Positions 16,832 through 26,105 are shown, counted from the stretch's first letter. The stretch is 64,000 bases of DNA from Oceanospirillum sediminis (GCF_014164585.1 NZ_JACJFM010000001.1:248001-312000); one strand, 5' to 3'. The notes: generated by a model not told the origin, from the letters alone. Translations and numbers: made by a program.

Positions 16832-17296
16832 TTAATCGTCATCGCTTTTCGGAGATTTAGGCTGGAAGGTCTGCCAGATTTTCATATTCTGTTCAGCCAC
16901 TCTGCGCATCAGCTCCATTGGATTCGAAGTCATCGGATTACTGGTAATAGCCGATTGCATCTGGTCACGCAGCAATTTCTGCTGCTCCAGGAAAGTATTG
17001 ATACTCTCTTCCAGATAATTACTCATTGTGCCCTGCATACTATCACCGTAGAAACGGATCAGTTGCTGTAGCACCTGATTACTGAACATGGGGTTGCTGC
17101 CACCGCCAGTAGTATTTTCTTGCTCAGTAATAATCTGCAACAGAATATTACGCGTAAGATCGTCGCCACTTTTAGAGTCTTCAACACGAAACTCTTCTTT
17201 ATTGATCACCAGCTGCTTAATATCTTCCAGAGTGACATAGCGGCTTTCTGAAGTGTCATACAGCCTGCGGTTGGCGTATTTTCTGATGACTCGCAA
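16832..17296 (-). CDS. phaR: Polyhydroxyalkanoate synthesis repressor PhaR
   Basis: 154 residues. The N-terminus RVIRKYANRRLYDTSESRYVTLEDIKQLV is the diagnostic PHB/PHA accumulation regulator DNA-binding domain; FRVEDSKSGDDLTRNILLQIITEQE follows, then the second conserved block (FSNQVLQQLIRFYG). PhaR binds both PHA granules and the promoters of phasin and its own gene, releasing DNA when polymer forms. No phaC, phaB or phasin gene is in the window, so targets are elsewhere. Gln/Met-rich C-terminus with repeated TSNPM. Ends in an acidic SDDD tail. Single-gene transcript. Confidence 0.93.
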   Translation of the reverse strand: MRVIRKYANRRLYDTSESRYVTLEDIKQLVINKEEFRVEDSKSGDDLTRNILLQIITEQENTTGGGSNPMFSNQVLQQLIRFYGDSMQGTMSNYLEESINTFLEQQKLLRDQMQSAITSNPMTSNPMELMRRVAEQNMKIWQTFQPKSPKSDDD

Positions 17297-17398
17297 ATTC
17301 CTACTCTCTCTTCCGGCCCGAAATGGTTAGCTACCTCGCCTGTGCAGCATATTGTAGTCAGTTTGAATGACGGCACAATGACTATGGCAAATATGACA

Positions 17399-17419
17399 GT
17401 AAAAAAAACATTTTTTTAC
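17399..17419. repeat. A/T inverted repeat in the phaR upstream region
   Basis: Perfect 9-bp arms (17399-17407, 17411-17419) of almost pure A and T around a 3-nt loop. It lies about 100 bp upstream of phaR and about 175 bp upstream of the next plus-strand gene, so it could be an operator, a bent-DNA site or a weak terminator. Confidence 0.4.
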
Positions 17420-17594
17420 CATTTATCTGCCTCAGGCCAATATAAGCCTGACAAATACCCGTCAATTAAGATTATGCCTGGGGATTGTCACAATAACATC
17501 ATATATCTGTCTTATTGTGCTGCCTGTAACTCAGGTTACCCATATTCACGACGCTTCGATCATATCTATGACATACCCCTTATGGGAGGGTAAA

Positions 17595-17972
17595 ATGTTT
17601 GTTAAAGTTCGCAAAAACTGCGGCATTTATATGCAGAATAATGAGAGCGGTAAAAAGGTGATTGCCCCCGTCTCCAGCCACTTCTACGTTAATCTGCAAC
17701 TGGTCACCGAAATCTCGTCGTATACCCTGAAAGAACCCAAAACTCTCCAGCAGCTGGATGGCTCTATACTGGCCATACCGCCTGCAACCCGAGTGCTGCA
17801 TTTCACAATGAGCAGTAATTTCAGCAGCTCAAAAGAGAAAATCAAAGGAGCCGATGGCAAACGCCATCTGTTTGAGAAGGTTTTTTATACTCTGTACTTT
17901 CTGCCAGACAACCTGATTGAGTTTGATCGCCTGAAAAATGCCATTGATCAGAGCACTCTGAACCGGGACTGA
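17595..17972 (+). CDS. Hypothetical protein
   Basis: 125-residue soluble protein, no signal peptide or membrane helix. Beta-strand-like segments alternate (GIYMQNN, FYVNLQLVTEISSYTL, VFYTLYFLPDNLIEFDRL). I recognise no family. GGGAGGG seven bases before the ATG at 17595 fixes the start well inside the longer open frame that begins at 17517. It stands alone between phaR (divergent) and glpE (230 bp downstream, same strand). Confidence 0.6.
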   Translation: MFVKVRKNCGIYMQNNESGKKVIAPVSSHFYVNLQLVTEISSYTLKEPKTLQQLDGSILAIPPATRVLHFTMSSNFSSSKEKIKGADGKRHLFEKVFYTLYFLPDNLIEFDRLKNAIDQSTLNRD

Positions 17973-18202
17973 TTACTAAACATTTACCCTGGCAGCCCGG
18001 CACGGGTTGCCCGGATAATAACCCTTCAAAACCTAAGACAATACTAATATTGGTTTTCCCGCCCGGTATTTCTATAATCCAGACATCATTTGCAGAACGA
18101 GCCATTGCCCTCTGTAAATCACTATCAGTAGTACAGAGGTCAGAGATATTATCGGACTTCGATACTCACACTTAGTTTTCACATCCCTGCCAAAGGTGTC
18201 AT

Positions 18203-18523
18203 ATGAGCTTTCAATTTATAAACCCGGATGAACTGAATACCCGCATAGAAAACCAGGATCCTGTCGTGATCGTTGATATCCGGGACCCGAACAGCTTCGC
18301 TATGGGCAGAATCACCTCAGCGCAGGCTCTGAATAACGACAATGTTCAGCAGTTTATTGAAAATACAGATAAAAGTTTGCCGGTTATTGTCTGCTGCTAT
18401 CATGGTAACAGCAGCCAGGGTGCGGCTCAGGTTCTGTTTGAACAGGGCTTTACCGATGTCTACAGCCTGAACGGTGGTTATGAAATATGGAAAAACAGTT
18501 ACCCGGCACTCTGTGAGTCCTGA
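18203..18523 (+). CDS. glpE: Thiosulfate sulfurtransferase GlpE (single-domain rhodanese)
   Basis: 106-residue rhodanese. VVIVDIRDPNSFAMGRI and the active-site loop CYHGNSSQGAA match E. coli GlpE closely; the catalytic cysteine is Cys65, which takes a sulfane sulfur from thiosulfate to cyanide or thioredoxin. The C-terminal YSLNGGYEIWKNSYP is also typical. Cytosolic. Here it is monocistronic and not part of a glp operon. AAAGGTG precedes the ATG. Convergent with the globin-GGDEF gene. Confidence 0.95.
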   Translation: MSFQFINPDELNTRIENQDPVVIVDIRDPNSFAMGRITSAQALNNDNVQQFIENTDKSLPVIVCCYHGNSSQGAAQVLFEQGFTDVYSLNGGYEIWKNSYPALCES

Positions 18524-18553
18524 GCAACTGTGACGAAGAGCAGCTTTACCCTT

Positions 18554-18576
18554 GGCCTGAAATACTGATTCAGGCC
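18554..18576. terminator. Hairpin between glpE and the diguanylate cyclase gene
   Basis: Perfect 8-bp stem (18554-18561 with 18569-18576) between convergent genes; the right arm overlaps the stop codon of the cyclase gene. No T tract. Confidence 0.45.
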
Positions 18577-19946
18577 ATAACAACCCGGTTGCGCCCCTGA
18601 TGCTTAGCCGAGTAGAGCGCCATATCAGCATTTTTCAGGCTACGCATATAATCAGGATGGCCATTAAATTGTGCCACCCCAAATGACATTGATATATTAA
18701 CTGAACGCTGACTTTCCAGCTCAACCACCAGCTTCTCAACTTTCTGTCGAATTTGCTCTGCCACTTCAGCAGCCTGCTCTGCCGAACTTTCCGGCAGAAC
18801 CAGCAAAAACTCTTCGCCGCCATAACGGAAACTGTAATCACTGACCCGAACCGCGTGGCGTACTACTTTCGCGGCCTGCTCCAGCACCAGATCGCCAGCA
18901 GCATGACCGTAGATATCATTAATTCGCTTGAAATGATCAATATCACACATGATCAAAGAGTAATCATTACCCGTAGCCAGAGCCATCTGGGTTTCCTTTT
19001 GCAGCACAGGGGCCATATGTTTGCGCTCAATCAGCCGGGTCAGAGAATCCTCTTTTGAAGAATTGGCTAACAGTGAGTTAGCCAGTTCAGACAATAGCCA
19101 GCCAATTTCATTAGCCGCTTTACTCATTTGGTTACAGATCTCTTTCTGCCGCTGAACCGGATCATCCGCCTGATGAGTCAGATGGCGAATATCAGCCGAC
19201 AGCAGATCCATCCGATGCTTAATTTTACCGGAAAGATCTGCCTGAGGTGTGATCAGGTCCATTTTGTGATTCACCCATAAACCAAACTCAGAACGCTGCA
19301 AAGAGTCTTCTGCCAGTCCCTGAGCGGACATCACCTGGAAAATACTATCACTGAGCCAGTTAAACAGGTCAGAGCGAATACGCTCAATCTCCAGCGCAAT
19401 ATCCTGCCCTGAAAGGTTCAGGCGCAGAGACATCGCATTGCGCTCATTTTCGACCATATCATGCATATAAGCCTGATTAATCATACTCAGACTGGATTCC
19501 AGAATACTGTTCACCAGGCGAATAGCTTCTGCCAGATGTTCCCGGTCCATATCAGACTCAACCAGAATCTCAAAACAACCGTTCTTCACCATCAGCATGG
19601 CGTTATCGACCAGGGGCATGGGTACGTCGATCCGGGCGTGCACCTGACCAATTTGCAGCTGACGCTCGATCAGATGTTCCATTTCATAGCGCTCTTTAGG
19701 AGACAGAATATCTGCCAGCCAGTCTTTCAGACTACCCTTAAGACGGTTTTCAACCTGTTCACTGTCCAGAAACTGGCGGGCAGAAGTATCCCCCAGCAGC
19801 TCACGGTAGAAAACATCGACCACATCCATATAGCGAGGCTGAATAATAGTACTGATCTCCGCCAGAACCTTATTATTCTCCGGCGTATAGAGATTAGTCA
19901 GATAAAACTTTTCCAGCCCTTTCATATGTCTGTTCAGCCTTCTCAT
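18570..19946 (-). CDS. dgcO: Globin-coupled diguanylate cyclase (DosC/DgcO-like)
   Basis: 458 residues. Residues about 15-165 form a globin-coupled sensor: QFLDSEQVENRLKGSLKDWL and QIGQVHARIDVPMPLV, with His103 as the proximal heme ligand, as in E. coli DosC/DgcO. The middle helical domain contains SEFGLWVNHKMDL, also shared with DosC. The GGDEF domain has GGEEF at 376-380 with a RxxD inhibitory site at 367-370, so it should make cyclic di-GMP in response to O2, subject to product inhibition. The usual DxLTxLxNRR segment reads LTRLIERKHM. No dosP phosphodiesterase partner is adjacent, unlike E. coli. GGAA eight bases before the ATG. Confidence 0.93.
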   Translation of the reverse strand: MRRLNRHMKGLEKFYLTNLYTPENNKVLAEISTIIQPRYMDVVDVFYRELLGDTSARQFLDSEQVENRLKGSLKDWLADILSPKERYEMEHLIERQLQIGQVHARIDVPMPLVDNAMLMVKNGCFEILVESDMDREHLAEAIRLVNSILESSLSMINQAYMHDMVENERNAMSLRLNLSGQDIALEIERIRSDLFNWLSDSIFQVMSAQGLAEDSLQRSEFGLWVNHKMDLITPQADLSGKIKHRMDLLSADIRHLTHQADDPVQRQKEICNQMSKAANEIGWLLSELANSLLANSSKEDSLTRLIERKHMAPVLQKETQMALATGNDYSLIMCDIDHFKRINDIYGHAAGDLVLEQAAKVVRHAVRVSDYSFRYGGEEFLLVLPESSAEQAAEVAEQIRQKVEKLVVELESQRSVNISMSFGVAQFNGHPDYMRSLKNADMALYSAKHQGRNRVVMA

Positions 19947-20120
19947 AGCGAAATTTCCGGCATTGTAACGTGATTATTGGGACAATGTATAAGTGTATGC
20001 TGTTTCTCCGACAGTGAATGAAATCAGATCAATACGGATCAGCAGCCTGTCTGCATATTCCCAGACCCCTGGCTTAAGAGGTAGAATTAAGCTTTTAACC
20101 GTAAGAAATGGGACAGGGTA

Positions 20121-20837
20121 ATGGGCAGAGCCTTTCAGAACCGTAAAGAATCCATGGCGAAGACGGCCGCCGCTAAAACCAAGGTGTACAGTAAGTACGG
20201 CCGTGAAATCTACATGTGCGCTAAAAGTGGTGGTGTAGATCCTGATGGCAACCTGGCACTGCGCAGCATGATAGACCGGGCGAAAAAGGATCAGGTACCA
20301 GGACACGTTATTGATAAGGCGATTGATAAGGCCAAAGGCGGTGGCGGTGAAGATTTCTCCCCGGCACGTTATGAAGGCTTTGGTCCGGGTGGCTGCTCCG
20401 TTATCGTAGATTGCCTGACAGATAACCCGAATCGTACTTTTGGTGATGTGCGTACCTGTTTCAACAAAGCCAAAGCGAAGCTGGGTTCACAAGGCAGTGT
20501 CAGTCATGGTTTTGATCACAGTGCTATTTTTGTTTTTGCCGGAGATGATGAAGAAGCGGTATTAGAAGCACTGATGATGGAAGATGTCGATGTGACAGAT
20601 ATCGAATGTGAAGATGGTAAAGTCACCGTCTTTGCGCCGCATACTGAATACTTTAAAGCTAAGACTGCACTGCAGGCTGCCTTTGAAGGTGTGGATTTTG
20701 AGGTTGAAGAGATCCAGTTCGTCCCTCACGCGACAACACCGATTTCCGGTGATGATATCGAAGTGATGGAAAAATTCCTGGAAATGCTGAACTTCCTGGA
20801 TGACGTACAGAACGTTTATCACAACGCTGAATACTGA
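20121..20837 (+). CDS. YebC/PmpR family protein, YeeN type
   Basis: 238 residues. [38 protein letters not shown] and [22 protein letters not shown] are the N-terminal YebC/TACO1 signature in the YeeN variant (GRAFQNRK rather than GHSKWANIK). Middle and C-terminal domains follow (GYGPGG-like [20 protein letters not shown]; the [12 protein letters not shown] segment). YebC proteins were called transcription regulators; YebC/TACO1 members also aid translation of difficult sequences on ribosomes. The C-terminal [13 protein letters not shown] is typical. Monocistronic and not linked to ruvC, consistent with the YeeN paralogue. Confidence 0.9.
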   Translation: MGRAFQNRKESMAKTAAAKTKVYSKYGREIYMCAKSGGVDPDGNLALRSMIDRAKKDQVPGHVIDKAIDKAKGGGGEDFSPARYEGFGPGGCSVIVDCLTDNPNRTFGDVRTCFNKAKAKLGSQGSVSHGFDHSAIFVFAGDDEEAVLEALMMEDVDVTDIECEDGKVTVFAPHTEYFKAKTALQAAFEGVDFEVEEIQFVPHATTPISGDDIEVMEKFLEMLNFLDDVQNVYHNAEY

Positions 20838-21137
20838 TTCTGATCTCAGATCAGTCTGAGAGTGATAATCTGCCGCTGCCCTGGTTTTAAAACTCATAGC
20901 CGGGGACAGCGGTGCTTGAAAAACACTTTTGATAACACTGAAAAACAATCAGTATCTTGCCAGATCGAATCTGGTTTCAACGGGATGTGCCAGCTCAGGA
21001 TCTGGCAGCACCTCGTACAGACCGATATTCCCCGGAACATATAAGAGAGAAAGGAAGCAGGCCAGTAAAAAACTGGCCATGCGATGCGATTGATATATGC
21101 TCCGAAGAAATAGCTCTGCAATCTGTTGACTATCTGA
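20838..21137. other. 300-bp gene-free stretch with serial hairpins
   Basis: Between yebC-type and porin genes (convergent). An imperfect GC stem (about 20871-20911) may be the yebC-type terminator. Three further short perfect hairpins follow: 20960-20974 (6 bp), 20988-21007 (6 bp) and 21060-21078 (7 bp), all built on CCAG/CTGG arms. A loose promoter (TTGATA, 18 bp, TATCTT) lies just ahead of the first. This may be a small RNA; no conserved family recognised. Confidence 0.4.
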
Positions 21138-22088
21138 TCAGAAAGACGCAGATAGTACCAAGTTTACGGTATTAACCGCATCACCATTTCCATATGGCTC
21201 TTCCCGGGTAAACTCTAGGATAGTTTCAGCATTGTCACCCAGCTCACGGCTTACAGAAGCTACCAGTAAGCTTTCACCCAGATCCATTGATTCAGCATCA
21301 TCTGTTGTACTGTAACCCAGAGCAATCACACCGGGAGCACCGATTACATCAGTACCAACATCCAGTGCAATATGGCTGGCTGAAGGCTTAGCGCCATTCA
21401 GATCATCAAATTTACTGGCTTGCAGATGCTCTGCAGAAACCATGATATCGCCCATGGTATAAGATGCATTTATGCGGAAAGCAGCACTTTTCTCAGTCTG
21501 CCCGAACGCTTCCGTGTTACCAATGTTATTCAGGAAACCTGCTCCCAGAACCAGCCCGTTCTGTTCAAAACCAATGTTGGCACCAAAGTTCTCAATATTG
21601 TCATCATTTTCCTGATCTGCTTTGAACGCGTAGGCTTCAAGACCAAAGGCACCGGCACCAAGCGTCAGAATCGCAATATCATCAGTATTATCAGAGAAGT
21701 CATCTGTCAGAGGACCTGTCCACGTTGAGCCATCAATCACGCCGAATGGAATGCCTGTCATACCCAGCGTCAGGCTGACATTACCACCCTCTTCACCCAG
21801 AATAATGATAGCCTCATCGACATTAAAGTCTGAGTCGCTGTCTGGATCATCTTCATATTTTAGTGTGGTAGAAAAGCTAATAAACTCATTAACTGTACCA
21901 TCTACTGTCAACTCAACAGCATCCAGATACAGATCTGTTTTGCCATCATCTTCATCTGTAGAGGCTAAAGCCACCTCGGCCAGACCACTTACATTAAATA
22001 CAGGCTCATGTGAGTCTGCCTGCGCATTATATGATATGCCGGCCAAAGCGGCAGAGATCATGGTTACTAACAGCTTTTTTTGCATCAT
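21138..22088 (-). CDS. Outer-membrane porin, LbtU-like
   Basis: 316 residues. A signal peptide (MMQKKLLVTMISAALAGISYNAQA) is followed by a beta-barrel: alternating strands, many Asp/Gly turns, and a terminal Phe (LVLSASF). Features of the LbtU siderophore-porin group are DLYLDAVELTVDGTVNEFISFSTTLKYED, VDEAIIIL, GMTGIPFGVIDGS and LGAGAFGLEAYAFKAD. LbtU takes up legiobactin in Legionella; the substrate here is unproven. The protein is very acidic, as common in marine bacteria. A Fur-box-like palindrome 114-136 bp upstream supports iron regulation. Monocistronic. Confidence 0.75.
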   Translation of the reverse strand: MMQKKLLVTMISAALAGISYNAQADSHEPVFNVSGLAEVALASTDEDDGKTDLYLDAVELTVDGTVNEFISFSTTLKYEDDPDSDSDFNVDEAIIILGEEGGNVSLTLGMTGIPFGVIDGSTWTGPLTDDFSDNTDDIAILTLGAGAFGLEAYAFKADQENDDNIENFGANIGFEQNGLVLGAGFLNNIGNTEAFGQTEKSAAFRINASYTMGDIMVSAEHLQASKFDDLNGAKPSASHIALDVGTDVIGAPGVIALGYSTTDDAESMDLGESLLVASVSRELGDNAETILEFTREEPYGNGDAVNTVNLVLSASF

Positions 22089-22409
22089 GAATCGTTCTTT
22101 ATATTTTTTGGAATGGGTATTACCGAATGATATAAAGCAAAAATATTAAAAGCAGCCTTATTAATATATTTGATTTTTCTCAAACAGTTACGAATGCAAT
22201 GCAAATAATAATGATTTTTATTTGAAACACAAGCTTACAATGTTACGAATGTGTGAATCAGAACGGAGGTAAGTCATATACGCCAAAACGCTATATTCTT
22301 TAACCGGCAGGGCCTCTGCTAACATAAGGTAAGAAACACAGTAAATATGACTTCCAGAATGTAGTGATCCGGTCACTTCATACGTCAGTAACATATCAGG
22401 ACAGCATTT
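22089..22409. other. 321-bp divergent promoter region (porin / hybrid kinase)
   Basis: Contains promoters for both genes. It includes the Fur-like palindrome and two copies of TTACGAATG (about 22188 and 22245). Very A/T-rich near the porin side. No coding sequence seen. Confidence 0.5.
22202..22224. promoter_or_regulatory. Fur-box-like palindrome upstream of the porin gene
   Basis: A 23-bp A/T palindrome with 10 of 11 half-site positions matching. The central 19 bases agree with the Fur consensus (GATAATGATAATCATTATC) at 13 of 19 positions by my count. It lies in the divergent region between the LbtU-like porin and the hybrid kinase, 114 bp from the porin start. Confidence 0.5.
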
Positions 22410-24833
22410 ATGATCAGGGCAGACCTTCCTGCAGACGAAAAACAGCGGCTCCAGGCACTGTTTGATTACGATATCCTTGATACAGAAGCAGAAAAGGTCT
22501 TCGATGACCTGACCCGACTGGCATCTGAAATATGTGATACGCCAATTGCACTGATCAGTTTGATTGATCCGGAACGTCAGTGGTTTAAATCAGCCAGAGG
22601 GATTGATGCATCTGAAACATCACGGGATATTGCCTTTTGCGCACATGCTATTCATCAGCGGCATATTTTCGAGATACCCGACGCGACACAAGATATCCGG
22701 TTCCATGACAACCCTCTGGTCACAGGCGAACCTAATATCCGTTTCTATGCCGGTGCTCAGCTGATCACTCCGGAGGGATATGCGATAGGCACCCTCTGTA
22801 CCATCAGTGATAAGCCTAAGATCCTTAATGATCAGCAACGCAATGCTCTGGAGATTCTGAGCCGTGAAGTGATATCCCAGCTTGAGTTACGTCAGAAGAT
22901 CAAACAATTGCAGGTTGCCGGAGAAAATAAAACGGCTTTTTTATCTGATATGTCCCATGAAATAAGGACACCACTTAACGGAATTATCGGCACGCTTGAA
23001 CTCCTGCAGGATTCCGGTATGAACCCGGCGCAGCAGAGTCTGATTAACCTGGCCCTGAAAAACTCCGAATCACTGCTGGGTATTCTCAACGACGTTCTTG
23101 ATCTGTCGAAAATCGAAGCTGGTAAGATTGAACTGGATTATACCGAGTTTAACCTGCTGGAACTGATGGCAGATGTCGCTTCAGTGTATGCGATAAAAGC
23201 CGAAGAAAAACAACTGGATCTGATCTGTCCAGCTAACTTTATCGCCCATAGCCATGTACGGGCTGACGCTCTGCGGATTCGTCAGGTGCTGAACAATCTG
23301 TTATCTAATGCGATAAAATTCACGTCTGAGGGTGAGGTAAGGGTCAGTACAGACATTATCTCCGAATCGGAACATCAATTAGCCTTGCGGTTTTCTGTCG
23401 CCGATACGGGCATCGGTATGACCGATGAACAAACATCTGAACTCTTTCAGCGTTTCGGGCAGGCGGAGCAAAGCACCTGCCGCCAGTATGGGGGAACCGG
23501 TCTGGGGCTGACCATCTCCCGACAACTCATTGAGTTAATGGGCGGTAATATCGAGGTTTATAGTCAGCCTGGCACAGGCACAACGTTCTGGTTTACCCTG
23601 ACACTGGAAAAAGCCCGGTCACCCGAAATTAGTATCCCGGATTCACTGCAGGATCTGAGAGTACTGGTTATGCACAGCCATAGCTGTTATCAACAGCTGC
23701 TGAATGAGCTACTGAATCACTGGAATATTGCCCATCAGGTTACTTCCAGTTATGACGCCGCGCTTGAAGTACTGGATAATGCTCGTCTATCAGGCCGTCC
23801 TTTCAACCTGATTCTCGCAGATGAAAAAACAGAACAGAAGCAGACAGTGCGTCTGATTGATCAGATCACTAATCAGACCGATTGTACCGGACTCCGGTGT
23901 ATTCTGCTTAGTCATCCGGCCATCCTGCAGGATAGTCACTTTTATCAGAAATACGATGCAGTCATCCGGCATCCGATTATTCCATCCGAACTTCTTAACA
24001 GCCTGATTCAGGTTACCGGCGTTCTTCCACCCCTCAATACAGAGACAGAAAAAACACCGGGTATTCAGTTCTCTGGAAAAATACTGGTAGTGGAAGATAA
24101 TATAACCAATCAGATTGTCACACGGGGTATTCTGGAGAAGTATGGGCTGACAGTACAGGTAGCAGAACACGGTCAGCAAGCACTGGAACGAGTTAAAGAG
24201 CAGGCTTTTGATCTGATCTTTATGGATTGCCAGATGCCGGTAATGGATGGCTATCAGGCAACTCAGCATATTCGCCAGCTCAATCAGGCGGCTACATCTG
24301 CTGATGTGCCTGTTATTGCGCTCAGCGCCAACGCGATGGCTGCTGAATCTGAGCGCTGCATTCAGGTTGGCATGAATGACTTTCTGTCCAAACCCGTTAA
24401 GCGAAGTGCTCTGGAGTCCATGCTGCAGCAGTGGTTGCCTGAAACAGAATCAGAAGTGACATCTGCCGTTACCAGTGACTCAGAGCCCTATCTGCCAGTA
24501 TTTAACTTCAGTAGTTTTTCGGAGCGCATGCTGGCAGACCCTTTACTGATGCAGGCTGCGATCGAACCTGTACTGCAGGATCTGCCTGCTCAGCTGACCT
24601 CAATTCGCCTGCACCTGAATAACAATGATACTGAAAACCTGTTGAGAGTCTTACATCAGAGTAAAGGCATGCTGGCAAACGTTTCAGCCGATCAACTGAC
24701 AGAACAACTGACCCGACTGGAAGGAGCCGTCAGAGAAAAAGGAGTCGAAGCAATAAGCCCGGAACTCTCCCGGCTGGAGCAGAATATCGCTCTGTTTCTC
24801 AGTCAGGTACAGCAAGATCTGTTCAATAACTGA
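22410..24833 (+). CDS. Hybrid sensor kinase: GAF, HisKA, HATPase, two receivers, Hpt
   Basis: 807-residue cytosolic hybrid kinase without membrane segments. GAF domain about 25-160 (PIALISLIDPERQWFKSARG...FYAGAQLITPEGYAIGTLC). Phosphorylated His183 in SDMSHEIRTPLNG. HATPase about 280-400 with N box (LNNLLSNAIKF), DTGIGM and GGTGLGL. A first receiver-like domain (about 415-535) lacks the acidic-pocket pattern and looks degenerate. The second receiver (about 556-675) has VEDN and Asp606. A C-terminal Hpt has His749 (LHQSKG). A full internal phosphorelay is thus present. No response regulator is adjacent; the stand-alone receivers at 13.9 and 14.8 kb are candidate partners. Confidence 0.93.
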   Translation: MIRADLPADEKQRLQALFDYDILDTEAEKVFDDLTRLASEICDTPIALISLIDPERQWFKSARGIDASETSRDIAFCAHAIHQRHIFEIPDATQDIRFHDNPLVTGEPNIRFYAGAQLITPEGYAIGTLCTISDKPKILNDQQRNALEILSREVISQLELRQKIKQLQVAGENKTAFLSDMSHEIRTPLNGIIGTLELLQDSGMNPAQQSLINLALKNSESLLGILNDVLDLSKIEAGKIELDYTEFNLLELMADVASVYAIKAEEKQLDLICPANFIAHSHVRADALRIRQVLNNLLSNAIKFTSEGEVRVSTDIISESEHQLALRFSVADTGIGMTDEQTSELFQRFGQAEQSTCRQYGGTGLGLTISRQLIELMGGNIEVYSQPGTGTTFWFTLTLEKARSPEISIPDSLQDLRVLVMHSHSCYQQLLNELLNHWNIAHQVTSSYDAALEVLDNARLSGRPFNLILADEKTEQKQTVRLIDQITNQTDCTGLRCILLSHPAILQDSHFYQKYDAVIRHPIIPSELLNSLIQVTGVLPPLNTETEKTPGIQFSGKILVVEDNITNQIVTRGILEKYGLTVQVAEHGQQALERVKEQAFDLIFMDCQMPVMDGYQATQHIRQLNQAATSADVPVIALSANAMAAESERCIQVGMNDFLSKPVKRSALESMLQQWLPETESEVTSAVTSDSEPYLPVFNFSSFSERMLADPLLMQAAIEPVLQDLPAQLTSIRLHLNNNDTENLLRVLHQSKGMLANVSADQLTEQLTRLEGAVREKGVEAISPELSRLEQNIALFLSQVQQDLFNN

Positions 24834-25144
24834 CAGAGCCGCGACTGGTTCTGAAAGAAGTGTGATGTAAGTATGTGCAAGGGGCTATTTCAGCCCCGTT
24901 GTCCATGTCAGAATAATGTATGGAGCTGTACGCTCTGCCGTACCCTGAAGCCCTCTCTCCCGCAGATGTTTGATGCAAGTCACAAATCACGCTTAAGAAA
25001 TATACTTTCACTACATTACATGCAACCAATATACCTATAATGTTAACCATCTGATTAAATTCTATTGCCGACATGTAAAATCGGTCAGCCTGCAGCTCCT
25101 TCAGACAAAAACGCTGCAACATTGACCAACCATAAGAGTCCGTT
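24834..25144. other. 311-bp gene-free stretch upstream of the binding-protein operon
   Basis: A 6-bp GGGGCT/AGCCCC hairpin (24881-24897) may end the kinase transcript weakly. A perfect TATAAT at 25036-25041 lies about 100 bp before the binding-protein ATG, but I find no good -35 partner. A 99-codon minus-strand frame here has no recognisable features and is not called. Confidence 0.45.
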
Positions 25145-26059
25145 ATGCGTATATTGTCCCTGATGCTGCTTTTTCTGCTTCCACTGACCTTACCGGTCTT
25201 TGCCGCTCAACCCGCCGTTGTTGCTTTTGCTCAGGATACGCTGGCCAATGATTTCCGGAAACATCAGGTGCTGGAAGCCCGGAAAACAGCGGCAGATTAC
25301 CCGGAAATACGTTTTATTTATTCGGATGCCAGAGGGCGTACATCACTGCTGATAAACCAGATCGAGACCTATATCAAGCAACAGGTTGATGTTCTCATCA
25401 TCGGTACTAACGATGCTCAGGCAGTGGTACCCGTCGTCGAAAAAGCCCATCAGGCCGGTATCAAAGTGATTATTCTGGACCGGGGAGTGAATACAGACCA
25501 GTACACTACCTTTATTCATTCCGACAATACGGCAATCGGTCATCTGGCTGGCCGTTATATCGCAGATCAGCTCCAGGGGAAAGGGAAAGTATTGTTGCTG
25601 GAAGGTATACAGTCTGCCGATGTTACCCATCAGCGTACCCGAGGATTTATGACGGCAATGTCTTACTACCCGGAGATTCAGGTGATAAAAAGAACGGGCA
25701 ATTTTCTACGCAAAGATGCCCTCAGAGTAACAGAAAAGCTGTTAAACGATGGTATTGAAGTCGATGCTATTTTCTCAGAGAGCGACAGCATGCTCAGTGG
25801 TGTTCGGGCCGTTCTGTACAAACACCATATCTCGCCATCCTCTATTATTACTGTAGGTTGCGACTACATATCGGAAGCGAAAGCCGCCATTCTGAAAGGA
25901 GAGCAAACCGCTTCAGTTTATTTTCCGCTGGGAGGAAAAGCAGCAATAGATGCGGCCCTCAGAATTATCAGAGGCCAGCCCGTAGCCCATAAATATCTGA
26001 TTGGCGCAGATCTTCTGGTAACACGGGACAATGCACCCGATATAGCCCCCGTGTTCTGA
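25145..26059 (+). CDS. Periplasmic sugar-binding-type protein (signal-binding partner)
   Basis: 304 residues with a signal peptide (MRILSLMLLFLLPLTLPVFAA). The mature protein has the RbsB/LuxP type I periplasmic binding fold: VVAFAQDTLANDFRKH, INQIETYIKQQVDVLIIGTNDAQAV, AGIKVIILDRGVN, the lobe hinge GRYIADQL and ILKGEQTASVYFPLGGKAAIDAAL near the end. No ABC permease or ATPase gene is near. Instead a membrane GGDEF-EAL gene starts 46 bp downstream, so this protein more likely presents a sugar-like ligand to that sensor than feeds a transporter. AGAGTCC precedes the ATG. Confidence 0.88.
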   Translation: MRILSLMLLFLLPLTLPVFAAQPAVVAFAQDTLANDFRKHQVLEARKTAADYPEIRFIYSDARGRTSLLINQIETYIKQQVDVLIIGTNDAQAVVPVVEKAHQAGIKVIILDRGVNTDQYTTFIHSDNTAIGHLAGRYIADQLQGKGKVLLLEGIQSADVTHQRTRGFMTAMSYYPEIQVIKRTGNFLRKDALRVTEKLLNDGIEVDAIFSESDSMLSGVRAVLYKHHISPSSIITVGCDYISEAKAAILKGEQTASVYFPLGGKAAIDAALRIIRGQPVAHKYLIGADLLVTRDNAPDIAPVF

Positions 26060-26105
26060 ATCTTAACCGGGCGATCTGAGCAGCATAAAAATATACGAGG
26101 ATATT

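Noticed and set aside
17342-17593. 83-residue plus-strand frame before the 17595 gene
   Set aside because: No ribosome site and low-complexity content; ends next to the real GGGAGGG-ATG.
21138-22088. Reading the porin as a phosphate- or carbohydrate-selective porin
   Set aside because: The VDEA, GIPFG and GAGAFGLEAYAF blocks fit LbtU better; no basic eyelet residues are evident.
24823-25122. 99-residue minus-strand frame
   Set aside because: It overlaps the kinase stop, occupies a promoter region and resembles no protein.
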